NCBI RefSeq assembly: GCF_011839805.1
Contig: NZ_VWPY01000007.1
Location: 62,001 to 126,000 of the forward strand
DNA from: Kineococcus rubinsiae
Lineage (GTDB): Bacteria > Actinomycetota > Actinomycetes > Actinomycetales > Kineococcaceae
Direction of reading: 5' to 3'
DNA length: 64,000 nucleotides
The position numbers and the translations under genes were made by a program. Below, piece after piece: positions 25,280-33,379 of this stretch (position 1 is the stretch's first letter; every line of letters starts with the position of its first letter). Below the pieces are notes generated by a model that had not been told where the DNA came from, did no database searches, and worked only from the letters and a program-made list of their open reading frames with translations.

Positions 25280-26539
25280 GTGGACGTCCTCGTCATCGGC
25301 TCCGGAGCACGGGAGCACGCACTCGTGCGGGCCCTGCTCGACGACCCGGGGGTGGACCGCGTCCTCGCGGCCCCCGGCAACGCGGGGATCGCCGAGGTGG
25401 CGCCGTGCGAACCCGTCGCCGCGGGCGACCCGGCGGCCGTGACGGCCCTGGCGCAGCGCCTGGGCGCGGACCTGGTCGTCGTCGGCCCCGAGGTGCCGCT
25501 GGTCGCGGGCGTCGCCGACGCCGTCCGGGCCGCGGGCATCGCGTGCTTCGGCCCGTCCGGCGCCGCCGCCCGGCTCGAGGGGTCCAAGGCCTTCGCCAAG
25601 GAGGTCATGGCGTCCGCGGGCGTCCCGACCGCCATGGCGCACCTGTGCACCACCGAGCAGGAGGTCGCCGACGCCCTCGACGCCTTCGGCGCGCCGCACG
25701 TCGTCAAGGACGACGGCCTGGCCGCGGGCAAGGGCGTCGTCGTCACCGACGACCGCGAGGAGGCCCTCGCCCACGCGCGGCGCTGCCTCGGCCACGGCCC
25801 CGTCGTCGTGGAGGAGTTCCTCGACGGGCCCGAGGTGTCGGTGTTCTGCCTCTCCGACGGCGAGCACGTGGTGGCGCTGGCCCCGGCGCAGGACTTCAAG
25901 CGCGCGGGCGACGGCGACACGGGCCCCAACACGGGCGGGATGGGCGCCTACTCGCCCCTGCCCTGGGCGCCGGCCGACCTGCAGCAGCAGGTCGTCGAGC
26001 GCGTCGCGCAGCCCGTGGTCACCGAGATGGCCCGGCGCGGCACGCCGTTCAGCGGCGTCCTCTTCTGCGGGCTCGCCCTGACCTCGCGCGGCGTGCGGGT
26101 CATCGAGTTCAACGTCCGCTTCGGCGACCCGGAGACGCAGGTCGTCCTCGCCCGCCTCGCGACGCCGCTGGGCCGGCTGCTGCACGCCGCGGCGACGGGC
26201 GCGCTCGAGGGCCAGCCCGCGCTGCGCTGGCGGGAGGACGCGGCCGTGACCGTGGTGCTCGCCGCCCCCGGCTACCCCGAGGACCCGCAGCTCGGGGGGA
26301 CGCTGCGCGGCCTCGACGCGGCCGGCCGGGTCGAGGGCGCCGCCGTCCTGCACGCGGGGACGCGCGCCGCCCCCGACGGGAGCGGGGTCGTCTCCTCGGG
26401 CGGCCGGGTCCTCTCCGTCCTCGGCACGGGCCGCGACCTGGGCGAGGCCCGGGCCAGCGCCTACGAGGCGCTGGAGCTCATCGACCTGGAGGGCTCGCGG
26501 TTCCGCCGCGACATCGCGCTCGAGGCGGCGACGGCGTGA
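25280..26539 (+). CDS. purD: Phosphoribosylamine--glycine ligase
   Basis: The 419-residue enzyme joins phosphoribosylamine and glycine with ATP (second step of purine synthesis). It begins with [13 protein letters not shown], and has the ATP-grasp segments [13 protein letters not shown] and [13 protein letters not shown], the signature [15 protein letters not shown], and RFGDPETQ with metal-binding residues. The length is normal for the family. GTG 25280 sits directly before the first strand. Its stop overlaps the purC GTG, so the two are translated as a coupled pair. Confidence 0.97.
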   Translation: MDVLVIGSGAREHALVRALLDDPGVDRVLAAPGNAGIAEVAPCEPVAAGDPAAVTALAQRLGADLVVVGPEVPLVAGVADAVRAAGIACFGPSGAAARLEGSKAFAKEVMASAGVPTAMAHLCTTEQEVADALDAFGAPHVVKDDGLAAGKGVVVTDDREEALAHARRCLGHGPVVVEEFLDGPEVSVFCLSDGEHVVALAPAQDFKRAGDGDTGPNTGGMGAYSPLPWAPADLQQQVVERVAQPVVTEMARRGTPFSGVLFCGLALTSRGVRVIEFNVRFGDPETQVVLARLATPLGRLLHAAATGALEGQPALRWREDAAVTVVLAAPGYPEDPQLGGTLRGLDAAGRVEGAAVLHAGTRAAPDGSGVVSSGGRVLSVLGTGRDLGEARASAYEALELIDLEGSRFRRDIALEAATA

Positions 26540-27432
26540 GCGGCTTCGACACGACGCCCGTGCAGCTCCCCGGCTGGCGGCACACCTACTCCGGCAAGGT
26601 CCGCGACCTCTACGTGCCCGACGGCCCCGGCGCGGCGGACGACGTCGTCCTCGTCGTCGCGAGCGATCGCATCTCCGCCTACGACCACGTCCTGGCCAGC
26701 ACGATCCCCGACAAGGGCCGCGTCCTGACGGCCCTGTCGCTGTTCTGGTTCGACCTGCTGGCCGACCTGGTCCCGCACCACGTCGTGTCCACCGACGTCC
26801 CCGACGCGGTCAGCGGCCGGGCCATGGTCTGCCGGCGCCTGGAGATGTTCCCCGTCGAGTGCGTGGCCCGCGGCTACCTCACGGGCTCCGGCCTCGCCGA
26901 GTACCGCGCCGGCGGGGCCGTGTGCGGGGTCCCGCTGCCGGGCGGCCTCGTCGACGGCTCCCGGCTGCCCGAGCCGATCTTCACGCCCGCCACCAAGGCG
27001 GAGCTCGGCGAGCACGACGAGAACGTCTCCTTCGAGGTCGTGGCCGCCACCATCGGCGCCGACGCCGCGCAGGAGCTGCGGGAGCTCACCCTGTCGGTGT
27101 ACCGGCGGGCGGAGCAGGTGGCGGCGCTGCAGGGGATCGTCCTGGCCGACACCAAGCTGGAGTTCGGCCGCCACGCCGGCCGCACGGTGCTGGGCGACGA
27201 GGTCCTCACGCCCGACTCGTCGCGGTTCTGGCCGCTGACGGAGTGGGAGCCCGGCCGCTCGCAGCCCAGCTTCGACAAGCAGATCGTCCGCGACTGGCTG
27301 ACCTCGCCCGCCTCGGGCTGGGACCGCGCCTCCGACGCGCCGCCGCCGCCGCTGCCCGCGGAGGTCGTCGAGCGCACCCGCGCCCGTTACGTCGAGGCCT
27401 ACGAGCTGCTCACGGGCGAGGTCTTCGCCTGA
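26536..27432 (+). CDS. purC: SAICAR synthase (phosphoribosylaminoimidazole-succinocarboxamide synthase)
   Basis: The 298-residue protein carries the purC hallmarks SGKVRDLY (nucleotide-binding), [25 protein letters not shown] and DTKLEFGR. It makes SAICAR from CAIR, aspartate and ATP in purine synthesis. GTG 26536 overlaps the purD stop in a GTGA junction. A long stem-loop follows the stop. The remaining FGAM-synthase genes purSQL lie 26 kb downstream in the same orientation. Confidence 0.97.
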   Translation: MSGFDTTPVQLPGWRHTYSGKVRDLYVPDGPGAADDVVLVVASDRISAYDHVLASTIPDKGRVLTALSLFWFDLLADLVPHHVVSTDVPDAVSGRAMVCRRLEMFPVECVARGYLTGSGLAEYRAGGAVCGVPLPGGLVDGSRLPEPIFTPATKAELGEHDENVSFEVVAATIGADAAQELRELTLSVYRRAEQVAALQGIVLADTKLEFGRHAGRTVLGDEVLTPDSSRFWPLTEWEPGRSQPSFDKQIVRDWLTSPASGWDRASDAPPPPLPAEVVERTRARYVEAYELLTGEVFA

Positions 27433-27436
27433 CGCG

Positions 27437-27472
27437 GGACGGGGCGCCGTGCCGCAGCACGACGCTCCGTCC
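27437..27472. terminator. Two-way terminator hairpin after purC
   Basis: Sixteen-base arms (27437-27452 and 27457-27472, one G-U pair and one mismatch) with a CGCA loop lie between the convergent purC and lactate-oxidase genes, four bases after the purC stop. Confidence 0.7.
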
Positions 27473-27489
27473 GCTCCTCGCGCAGGAGC

Positions 27490-28707
27490 TCAGGGCAGCC
27501 GGACGTGCTGCGGGCCCAGCTCCTCGATCCGGTTCACGCCGAGCAGCTGCATCGTCCGCACGACCTCCTTGCGCAGGATGTCGACCGCGCGCTGCACGCC
27601 GCGCTCGCCGCCGGCCATGAGCCCGTACAGGTAGGCGCGCCCGACCATCGTGGCGTCGGCGCCCAGGGCGATCGCGGCCACGACGTCCGCGCCGCTGGTG
27701 ATGCCCGTGTCCAGCCACACCTCGGTGCGCCCGCCGACGGCGTCCTTCACGTCGGGCAGCAGCCGCAGCGGCACGGGGGCGCGGTCGAGCTGGCGGCCGC
27801 CGTGGTTGGACAGCACGATCGCGTCCGCGCCGGCCTCGGTCACCTTGATCGCGTCGTCGACGGTCTGGATGCCCTTGATGACGAGCGGGCCGTCCCACGA
27901 GCCGCGCAGCCACTCCAGGTCGGCCATCGTCATGGTCGGGTCGAACAGCTTGTCGAGGAGTTCCGCGACGGTGCCGTCCCACGCGTTCAGCGACGCGAAC
28001 GTCAGGGGCTCGGTGGTCAGCAGGTTCATCCACCACGCCGGGTGCATCGACGCGTCGAGGACGGTCTTCGCGGTCAGCGCCGGCGGGATCGAGAACCCGT
28101 TGCGGGTGTCGCGCAGCCGGGCCCCGGCGACGGGCACGTCCACCGTGAGCTGCAGCGCGTCGTAGCCCGCGGCCTTGGCGCGGGCCATGAGGTCCTCGCC
28201 CGCCGAGCGGTCCTTCCAGACGTAGAGCTGGAACCACTTGCGGGCGTTCGGGGCCTCCTTCGCCACGTCCTCGATCGACGTGGTGCCCATGGTCGAGAGC
28301 GCGTAGGGGATCCCGTTGCGCTCGGCCACGCGGGCGACCGCGCGCTCACCCTCGTGGTGCATCATCCGCGTGAACCCGGTGGGGGCGAACGAGAACGGCA
28401 GCGCCGTGGGCTTGCCCAGCATCGTCGTGGTCGTGTCGACGGTGGACACGTCCTGCAGGATCGCGGGGCGGAACTCCAGGTCGGCGAACAGGCCGCGCGC
28501 CCGCCCGAGGCTGATCTCGCGCTCGGCCGCGCCGTCGGTGTAGTCGAACACCGAGCGCGGCGTGCGCCGCTTGGCGACGGCGCGCAGGTCGCCGATGGTC
28601 AGGGCCGCGTCCAGGCGGCGCTTGGTGGCGTCGAGCTCGACGGGCTTGGGGCGCATGAGGGGCTTCAGCTCGGACCACTTGGGGATCTGGCGCTGGACCT
28701 TGGGCAT
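27490..28707 (-). CDS. lldD: FMN-dependent alpha-hydroxy-acid oxidase, L-lactate dehydrogenase type
   Basis: The 405-residue flavoenzyme matches the LldD/glycolate-oxidase family: [17 protein letters not shown] near the N-terminus, [29 protein letters not shown] and the active-site loop [14 protein letters not shown] with catalytic His and Arg. It oxidises L-lactate (or a close alpha-hydroxy acid) to pyruvate, passing electrons to the quinone pool or to oxygen. ATG 28707 has a GGAGGAGA site. A perfect GntR/FadR-type palindrome lies in its promoter spacer, and an LrgAB pair is divergent. Confidence 0.9.
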   Translation of the reverse strand: MPKVQRQIPKWSELKPLMRPKPVELDATKRRLDAALTIGDLRAVAKRRTPRSVFDYTDGAAEREISLGRARGLFADLEFRPAILQDVSTVDTTTTMLGKPTALPFSFAPTGFTRMMHHEGERAVARVAERNGIPYALSTMGTTSIEDVAKEAPNARKWFQLYVWKDRSAGEDLMARAKAAGYDALQLTVDVPVAGARLRDTRNGFSIPPALTAKTVLDASMHPAWWMNLLTTEPLTFASLNAWDGTVAELLDKLFDPTMTMADLEWLRGSWDGPLVIKGIQTVDDAIKVTEAGADAIVLSNHGGRQLDRAPVPLRLLPDVKDAVGGRTEVWLDTGITSGADVVAAIALGADATMVGRAYLYGLMAGGERGVQRAVDILRKEVVRTMQLLGVNRIEELGPQHVRLP

Positions 28708-28743
28708 GGGGCGTCTCCTCCACGGCGGCGTGCGGTCGCAACG

Positions 28744-28773
28744 ACGGTACCCCTGTGGTCTGACCACAGGCAA
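28744..28773 (-). promoter_or_regulatory. lldD promoter with an LldR/FadR-type operator in the spacer
   Basis: On the minus strand TTGCCT (28773-28768), an 18-base spacer and TACCGT (28749-28744) form a promoter. The spacer holds most of the perfect 19-base palindrome CCTGTGGTCTGACCACAGG (28752-28770), whose TGGTC-T-GACCA centre is the classic site of GntR-family lactate and pyruvate regulators. Binding would block RNA polymerase. Confidence 0.72.
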
Positions 28774-28819
28774 GGGTTGTCTCCGAGCCGGCCGGACGCC
28801 CGGCTGGCACCCTGTCCCC

Positions 28820-29236
28820 GTGTCCGCTGCTCCTCCCGAGGCCGCCCGCCGCCCGGGGGGCTGGGGCGCGCACGTCCCGGCCGTCCTCGCCGGCCTCGGC
28901 GTCCTCCTGCTGCTGCAGCTGCTCGGCACGCTGCTCGTGGCGCTGCTGCACCTGCCGGTCCCCGGCGCCGTCGTCGGGCTCGTCCTGCTCGTGGCCCTCG
29001 GCGTGCGCCACCGCGGCCTCGTGCGCCGGGTCGAGCCCGCGGGCGACCCGCTGCTGCGGCACCTGCAGCTCCTCTTCGTCCCGCCGGGGGTGGGCGTCGT
29101 GACGGAGGCCTCGCGCCTGGCGGACGCGGCCGGGCCGCTGGCCCTGGCCGTGGGCGGGTCGTTCGCGGCGGGGCTGGTCGTCGCGGGGCTCCTGCTCCAG
29201 GCGCTGCTGCGGCGCGGCCGGGCGGGGTCGCGGTGA
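28820..29236 (+). CDS. lrgA: LrgA/CidA-family membrane protein
   Basis: The 138-residue protein has about four helices and the LrgA/CidA pattern, with [21 protein letters not shown] near residues 35-55 and [11 protein letters not shown] near residue 93. LrgA-LrgB pairs were first linked to murein hydrolase control. In Bacillus the related PftAB pair acts as a pyruvate facilitator, as I recall. It is divergent from lactate oxidase, which favours a pyruvate or lactate transport role here. The lrgB start overlaps its stop. Confidence 0.82.
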   Translation: MSAAPPEAARRPGGWGAHVPAVLAGLGVLLLLQLLGTLLVALLHLPVPGAVVGLVLLVALGVRHRGLVRRVEPAGDPLLRHLQLLFVPPGVGVVTEASRLADAAGPLALAVGGSFAAGLVVAGLLLQALLRRGRAGSR

Positions 29237-29928
29237 ACGCCGTCGTGCACGCCCCCGTGTTCGGGCTCGCGCTGACGCTGCTCGCCTACCTGGGCGCGGG
29301 GGAGCTGCACCGCCGCTGGCGCCCCGCCCTGCTCGCGCCCGTCCTGGTCGCCACCGCGGTCGTCGCCGTCGCGCTGGAGGTCCTCGGGATCGGCTACGAC
29401 GAGTACCTCGCCTCGGTCTCGATCCTCACGCTGCTGCTCGGCCCGGCCACCGTCGCGCTGGCCCTGCCGCTGCTGCGCGCGGGCCGGGCGCTGCTCGCCT
29501 CGCGCGTCGCCGTGCTCGTGACGCTGCTGGTCACGGGATTCGTCAGCGTCACGGTCACGGTGGGGGCGCTGGAGCTGTTCGGCGTCGCCGACGACCTCGT
29601 CCGCACGGCGCTGCCCCGCTCGGTGACGACGCCGGTGGCCCTCACCGTGGCCGGCACGATCGGCGCGGGCGCCACCCTGACGGTCGTGCTCACGCTCGTC
29701 TCCGGCGTCCTCGGGGCGGTCGCCGGGCCGGCGCTGCTGACGCTCGTGCGGGTCACCGACCTGCGGGCGCGCGGCTTCGCGATCGGGATGACGTCGCACG
29801 GCATCGGGACGTCGCGGGCCCTGGCCGAGTCGGAGGTCGCGGGCGGCTGGTCCAGCGCGGCGATGGTCCTCAACGCCCTCGCGATGACGATCGCCCTGCC
29901 CCTGGTGGCGCGCGCCTTCGGCGGCTGA
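29233..29928 (+). CDS. lrgB: LrgB-family membrane protein
   Basis: The 231-residue polytopic protein has the LrgB signature: [19 protein letters not shown] (about residues 125-143) and the closing [17 protein letters not shown]. It forms a two-gene unit with lrgA (GTGA overlap). In this setting, next to an L-lactate oxidase under a GntR-type operator, export or import of pyruvate is a reasonable inference; a role in autolysis is the older alternative. Confidence 0.88.
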   Translation: MNAVVHAPVFGLALTLLAYLGAGELHRRWRPALLAPVLVATAVVAVALEVLGIGYDEYLASVSILTLLLGPATVALALPLLRAGRALLASRVAVLVTLLVTGFVSVTVTVGALELFGVADDLVRTALPRSVTTPVALTVAGTIGAGATLTVVLTLVSGVLGAVAGPALLTLVRVTDLRARGFAIGMTSHGIGTSRALAESEVAGGWSSAAMVLNALAMTIALPLVARAFGG

Positions 29929-29967
29929 CCCTTCCGCCGGGAGGGCTGCCGTGGAACGCTTCCCGCC

Positions 29968-30327
29968 ATGCAGCTCCTGCGCCAGCTGGTCGTGTTCGAC
30001 GCCGCCGACCTCGCCGCCGAGAGCGGGTTCTGGGCCCGGTTGCTGGGCGGCTCCGTGGACGCGGGGGAGGACTGGCACACCGTCTCCGTCGACGGCGAGG
30101 ACCGCGTCGCCGTGCAGCTCGCCCCGGGCCACGTCCCGCCGCAGTGGCCGGACGGCCGGCCGCAGCAGGTGCACCTGGACCTGATCGTGGCCGACATCCG
30201 GGAGGCGCACGAGGACGCCGTCGGCGCCGGGGCGCGGCTGCTGCAGGCCGCCGACGACCTCGACGCCGAGGAGGGCTTCCAGGTCTACGCCGACCCGGCC
30301 GGCCACCCGTTCTGCCTCTGCTGGTGA
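29968..30327 (+). CDS. Small VOC-family (glyoxalase-like) protein
   Basis: The 119-residue protein has one VOC module pair: [25 protein letters not shown], then [18 protein letters not shown], and the closing [14 protein letters not shown]. This is the actinobacterial glyoxalase-like group with PGHPFCL near the C-terminus. No ligand can be assigned. No ribosome site is seen, and AACGCT ends seven bases before the ATG, so it may be leaderless. It is followed 11 bases later by palindrome C. Confidence 0.78.
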   Translation: MQLLRQLVVFDAADLAAESGFWARLLGGSVDAGEDWHTVSVDGEDRVAVQLAPGHVPPQWPDGRPQQVHLDLIVADIREAHEDAVGAGARLLQAADDLDAEEGFQVYADPAGHPFCLCW

Positions 30328-30338
30328 CCCCCGTCCCC

Positions 30339-30373
30339 CCGTGATCTTGCAGGTATTACCTGCATGATCACGG
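30339..30373. repeat. Near-perfect 35-bp palindrome, copy C
   Basis: Seventeen-base arms (30339-30355 and 30357-30373) differ from perfect symmetry at one base (CCGTGATCTTGCAGGTA against CCGTGATCATGCAGGTA). It belongs to the same family as the copies at 22957 and 23591. It lies 11 bases after one stop codon and 10 bases from the stop of the converging gene. Confidence 0.88.
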
Positions 30374-30383
30374 TGGGCGGGGG

Positions 30384-30890
30384 TCAGGGGGTGGTCAGGA
30401 GGGCGCCGAGGCCCTCGCGCTGCGCCCACGCCCGCGTCTCGGCGACGTCGAGCAGCAGCTGGTCGACGAGCGCGGCCGCGCCCGCGTAGGCGCGCTGCGG
30501 CCGCAGCCGGACGTGCAGGCGCACGAGGACCGTGCGGTCGTAGAGGTCGCCCTCGAAGTCGAGGAGGTGGGCCTCCAGCAGCCGCTCCCCGTCCCGGCCG
30601 TAGAAGGTGGGGCGGTGCCCGATCGAGACGGCGGCGACGTGGACGGGGCCGTCCTCGGCGGGCCCGACCTGCACGGTCCCGGCCCAGACCCCGTCGCGCA
30701 GGCCGTGCTCGGGGACCGCGACGTTGGCCGTCGGGAAGCCCAGCAGGCGACCGCGCTCGTCACCGTGCTCCACCGTGCCGAGCACCTCGAGGACGGCGTC
30801 GCGGGCGGCGTCACGAGCGGGGCCGCGGCGCTGGGCGCCGACGAGCGGGGACGGCGGCGCCTCGACGTGCGCAGGCCGGGCGGCGGTCAT
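30384..30890 (-). CDS. Stand-alone riboflavin-kinase-domain protein
   Basis: The 168-residue protein matches only the C-terminal kinase half of Rib[21 protein letters not shown] (the conserved GFPTAN nucleotide/flavin motif), RPTFYG and a C-terminal [17 protein letters not shown] with the catalytic Glu region. The FMN-adenylyltransferase half is absent. It may phosphorylate riboflavin or an analogue to the FMN form. ATG 30890 has an AGGAGA site. A normal bifunctional RibF probably exists elsewhere. The many flavoenzymes nearby (lactate oxidase, SIPs) use flavins but give no direct link. Confidence 0.8.
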   Translation of the reverse strand: MTAARPAHVEAPPSPLVGAQRRGPARDAARDAVLEVLGTVEHGDERGRLLGFPTANVAVPEHGLRDGVWAGTVQVGPAEDGPVHVAAVSIGHRPTFYGRDGERLLEAHLLDFEGDLYDRTVLVRLHVRLRPQRAYAGAAALVDQLLLDVAETRAWAQREGLGALLTTP

Positions 30891-30911
30891 CGGATCTCCT
30901 GGGGCTGGGTG

Positions 30912-30947
30912 CTGCGACGGCGGGCTGGGCTGCGACGGCGGGCTGGG
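30912..30947. repeat. Two tandem 18-bp units
   Basis: CTGCGACGGCGGGCTGGG occurs twice in direct succession (30912-30929, 30930-30947) in the 218-base gap upstream of the riboflavin-kinase-domain gene. No function is evident. Confidence 0.85.
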
Positions 30948-31018
30948 CGCTCCCGTGCAGGCCACAGCACCGGCGCCGCCGCAGGTGTTCCGCACCGCGC
31001 GCTCCGGGTGGTCCGGGC

Positions 31019-31102
31019 GGCTGACAGTTGCGCTGCGCGGAAGGCGCCGAATGGGCCAGGCAGGCGCTTGCCGCGGCCCTGCGGGCAGCGGAACTGTCAG
31101 CC
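31019..31102. repeat. 84-bp intergenic inverted-repeat element, copy 2
   Basis: The arms at 31019-31036 and 31085-31102 match those of the element at 3095-3178 with one change in the left arm. The length is again 84 bases and the right half of the core is also similar. It ends six bases from the stop codon of the leftward acetyltransferase gene. Confidence 0.85.
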
Positions 31103-31108
31103 GCCCCC

Positions 31109-31618
31109 TCAGGGGCGGGGCAGCACGAGCTTGAAGCCCGTGTGCGACGCGGCGAAGCCGAGCCGCTCGTAGAAGCGGCGGGCGTCCGTGCGGCGGGCGT
31201 CGCTCGTCAGCTGCACCTGGGAGCAGCCGCGCTGCGCGGCCTCCTCGACGACCCGGCCCAGCATCGCGGCGCCCAGGCCCTGACCGCGCAGGTCCGCGGC
31301 GACGCGGACCGCTTCGACCTGCGCGCGCCACGCGCCGCCGCGGGAGAGCCCCGGGATGAACGTCAGCTGCAGCGTCCCGACGACCCGGCCGTCCTGCTCG
31401 GCCACCAGGAGCAGCTGCGAAGGGTCCGCGTCGATGGCGTCGAAGCCCGCGAGGTGGCCCGCGGTGACGCCGCCGGCCGCGTCGGCGAAGTCCCCGCGGG
31501 CGCGGCTGAGGTCGTCGTCGGCGAGCAGCGCGAGGACGGCGGCCACGTCCTCGCGGCGCGCGCGGCGCAGCGACGCGGTCGTGGTGGCCAGGGGGACGGT
31601 GATCGGCAGGGGCTCCAC
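31109..31618 (-). CDS. GNAT-family N-acetyltransferase
   Basis: The 169-residue protein has a full GNAT fold: ASLRRARREDVAAVLALLAD at the start, the beta-4 strand VVGTLQLTFIPGL, the acetyl-CoA loop VRVAADLRGQGLGAAML (the R-G-x-G-x-A pattern) and the closing ARRFYERLGFAASHTGFKLVL. The substrate is unknown; the FxxxHxGFKL ending is shared by acetyltransferases acting on small amines. It starts with GTG, has no ribosome site, and lies 24 bases downstream of the Lrp regulator gene on the same strand. Confidence 0.88.
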   Translation of the reverse strand: MEPLPITVPLATTTASLRRARREDVAAVLALLADDDLSRARGDFADAAGGVTAGHLAGFDAIDADPSQLLLVAEQDGRVVGTLQLTFIPGLSRGGAWRAQVEAVRVAADLRGQGLGAAMLGRVVEEAAQRGCSQVQLTSDARRTDARRFYERLGFAASHTGFKLVLPRP

Positions 31619-31642
31619 GGCGCAGCAGTCTGCCGCGCGCCG

Positions 31643-32155
31643 TCAGCGCCGCCCCACCGCGCGGGTGTGCTCGAAGATCAGGCTCGTCTCGGTCAGCGCG
31701 ACGTCGGCGTCGCGGTTGAGGTGCTCGGCCACGAAGTCGCGCAGGTCGGAGGTGCCCGGCACGGCGACGTGGAGCAGGTAGTCGTTCGCGCCCGCGACGA
31801 AGTAGACGTCGACCACCTCGGGCCGGCGGCGGATGCGGGCCACGAACGGGCCCATGCTTCCGCGGGCGTGCGCCGCGAGGCGGACGGCGATCATGGCCTG
31901 CAGCTCCAGCCCGAGGGCGGCCGGGTCCACGTCGGCGTGGAAGCCGCGGATCGCGCCCGACTCGCGCAGCGCCCGGACCCGCACGAGGCACGTCGAGGCG
32001 GCGATGCCGACCTGCTGCGCCAGCGACTGGTTGGTGGTGCGGGCGTCCTCCGCGAGGACCCGCAGGATCGCGCGGTCGACCGGGTCCACGACGGCTCGCA
32101 GGTTCTTCGGTGCCGCGCCCCGCGCAGGCCCGGTTTCCGCATCGGTGACGTCCAT
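31643..32155 (-). CDS. Lrp/AsnC-family regulator, probable AldR
   Basis: The 170-residue protein has the Lrp/AsnC layout: an N-terminal winged helix (LAEDARTTNQSLAQQVGIAA, about residues 34-53) and a C-terminal RAM ligand domain (VDVYFVAGANDYLLHVAVPG). It is divergent from alanine dehydrogenase. This is the arrangement of AldR in mycobacteria, an alanine-responsive regulator of ald. The promoter appears leaderless (TAGCGT six bases before ATG 32155), and the 98-base shared gap is the expected operator region. Confidence 0.88.
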   Translation of the reverse strand: MDVTDAETGPARGAAPKNLRAVVDPVDRAILRVLAEDARTTNQSLAQQVGIAASTCLVRVRALRESGAIRGFHADVDPAALGLELQAMIAVRLAAHARGSMGPFVARIRRRPEVVDVYFVAGANDYLLHVAVPGTSDLRDFVAEHLNRDADVALTETSLIFEHTRAVGRR

Positions 32156-32161
32156 CGGCCG

Positions 32162-32167
32162 ACGCTA
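32162..32167 (-). promoter_or_regulatory. -10 box TAGCGT of the Lrp-type gene, leaderless
   Basis: Reading leftwards, TAGCGT ends six bases before ATG 32155. No ribosome binding site fits this start. Confidence 0.5.
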
Positions 32168-32253
32168 CCGAATCTCCTGCGGATCCGTTGCGTCTCTGAG
32201 AGGGGATCTTCATGCTGGACGAGTCCGTCCCCGCCCAGCCAGGAGGTCTCGTC

Positions 32254-33372
32254 GTGCGCATCGGTGTCCCCCGCGAGGTGAAGAACCGCGAGTACCGCGT
32301 CGCCCTGACGCCGGCGGGCGTCCACGAGCTCGTGGTCCAGGGCCACGAGGTCCTCGTCGAGGCCGGGGCGGGGGCCGGCAGCTCCCTGCCCGACGCCGAG
32401 TTCGAGCACGCCGGCGCCAAGGTCCTCGCCGACGTCGACGAGGTCTGGGGCAGCGCGGACCTGCTGCTGAAGGTCAAGGAGCCCGTGGCGGAGGAGTACC
32501 ACCGCCTGCGCCGCGACCAGGTCCTGTTCACCTACCTGCACCTCGCCGCGTCGCGCCCGTGCACCGACGCACTGCTCGCCTCGGGCACCACGGCGATCGC
32601 CTACGAGACCGTGCAGCTGCCCGACCGCTCGCTGCCGCTGCTGGCCCCCATGAGCGAGGTCGCCGGCCGGCTCGCCCCGCAGGTCGGCGCCTACCACCTG
32701 ATGCGCGCGGCCGGCGGCCGCGGCGTCCTCATGGGCGGGGTGCCCGGGGTCCGCGGCGCCGACGTCGTCGTCATCGGTGCGGGCGTCTCGGGCCAGAACG
32801 CCGCGCAGATCGCGCTCGGCATGGGCGCCGAGGTCACCGTCCTGGACCTCTCGATCCCCAAGCTGCGCGAGGTCGACGCCCGCTTCGGCGGGGCCGTGCG
32901 GACCATCGCCTCCAACGCCTTCGAGCTGGCCCGCGCCGTGCGCAGCGCCGACCTCGTCGTGGGCGCCGTCCTCGTGCCCGGGGCCCGCGCGCCGAAGCTC
33001 GTCAGCAACCAGCTGGTGTCCGAGATGCGCCCCGGCTCGGTGCTCGTCGACATCGCCATCGACCAGGGCGGCTGCTTCGAGGACTCCCACCCCACGACGC
33101 ACGACGACCCGACGTTCGAGGTCCACGGGTCGGTCTTCTACTGCGTCGCGAACATGCCGGGCGCCGTCCCGCACACCTCGACGTACGCGCTGACGAACGC
33201 CACGCTGCCCTACGTCGTGAAGCTCGCGCGCCACGGCTGGAAGCCCGCGCTGAACTCCGACGCCTCGCTGGCGCACGGCCTGTCGACCCACGGCGGCGCG
33301 CTGACCAGCCCGGAGGTCGCGGCGGCGCACGGCATGGAGGCCGTGTCGCTCGAGGACGCGCTCGCGTCCTAG
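32254..33372 (+). CDS. ald: Alanine dehydrogenase
   Basis: The 372-residue enzyme interconverts L-alanine and pyruvate/ammonia with NAD. It starts with [19 protein letters not shown] and contains the substrate-site segment LFTYLHLAA, the NAD-binding [19 protein letters not shown] and the C-terminal VTNATLPY-like [10 protein letters not shown]. The GTG at 32254 has an ideal AGGAGGT site six bases upstream and gives the normal family length; ATG 32212 would add 14 residues. Control by the divergent Lrp-type regulator is likely. It makes pyruvate, like lactate oxidase 4 kb to the left. Confidence 0.96.
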   Translation: MRIGVPREVKNREYRVALTPAGVHELVVQGHEVLVEAGAGAGSSLPDAEFEHAGAKVLADVDEVWGSADLLLKVKEPVAEEYHRLRRDQVLFTYLHLAASRPCTDALLASGTTAIAYETVQLPDRSLPLLAPMSEVAGRLAPQVGAYHLMRAAGGRGVLMGGVPGVRGADVVVIGAGVSGQNAAQIALGMGAEVTVLDLSIPKLREVDARFGGAVRTIASNAFELARAVRSADLVVGAVLVPGARAPKLVSNQLVSEMRPGSVLVDIAIDQGGCFEDSHPTTHDDPTFEVHGSVFYCVANMPGAVPHTSTYALTNATLPYVVKLARHGWKPALNSDASLAHGLSTHGGALTSPEVAAAHGMEAVSLEDALAS

Positions 33373-33379
33373 TCGGACC

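Noticed and set aside
23974-26535. Upstream extension of the purC frame reaching 2.5 kb to the left
   Set aside because: The extension runs through purD and antisense to the FUSC gene; the real purC start is the GTG overlapping the purD stop.
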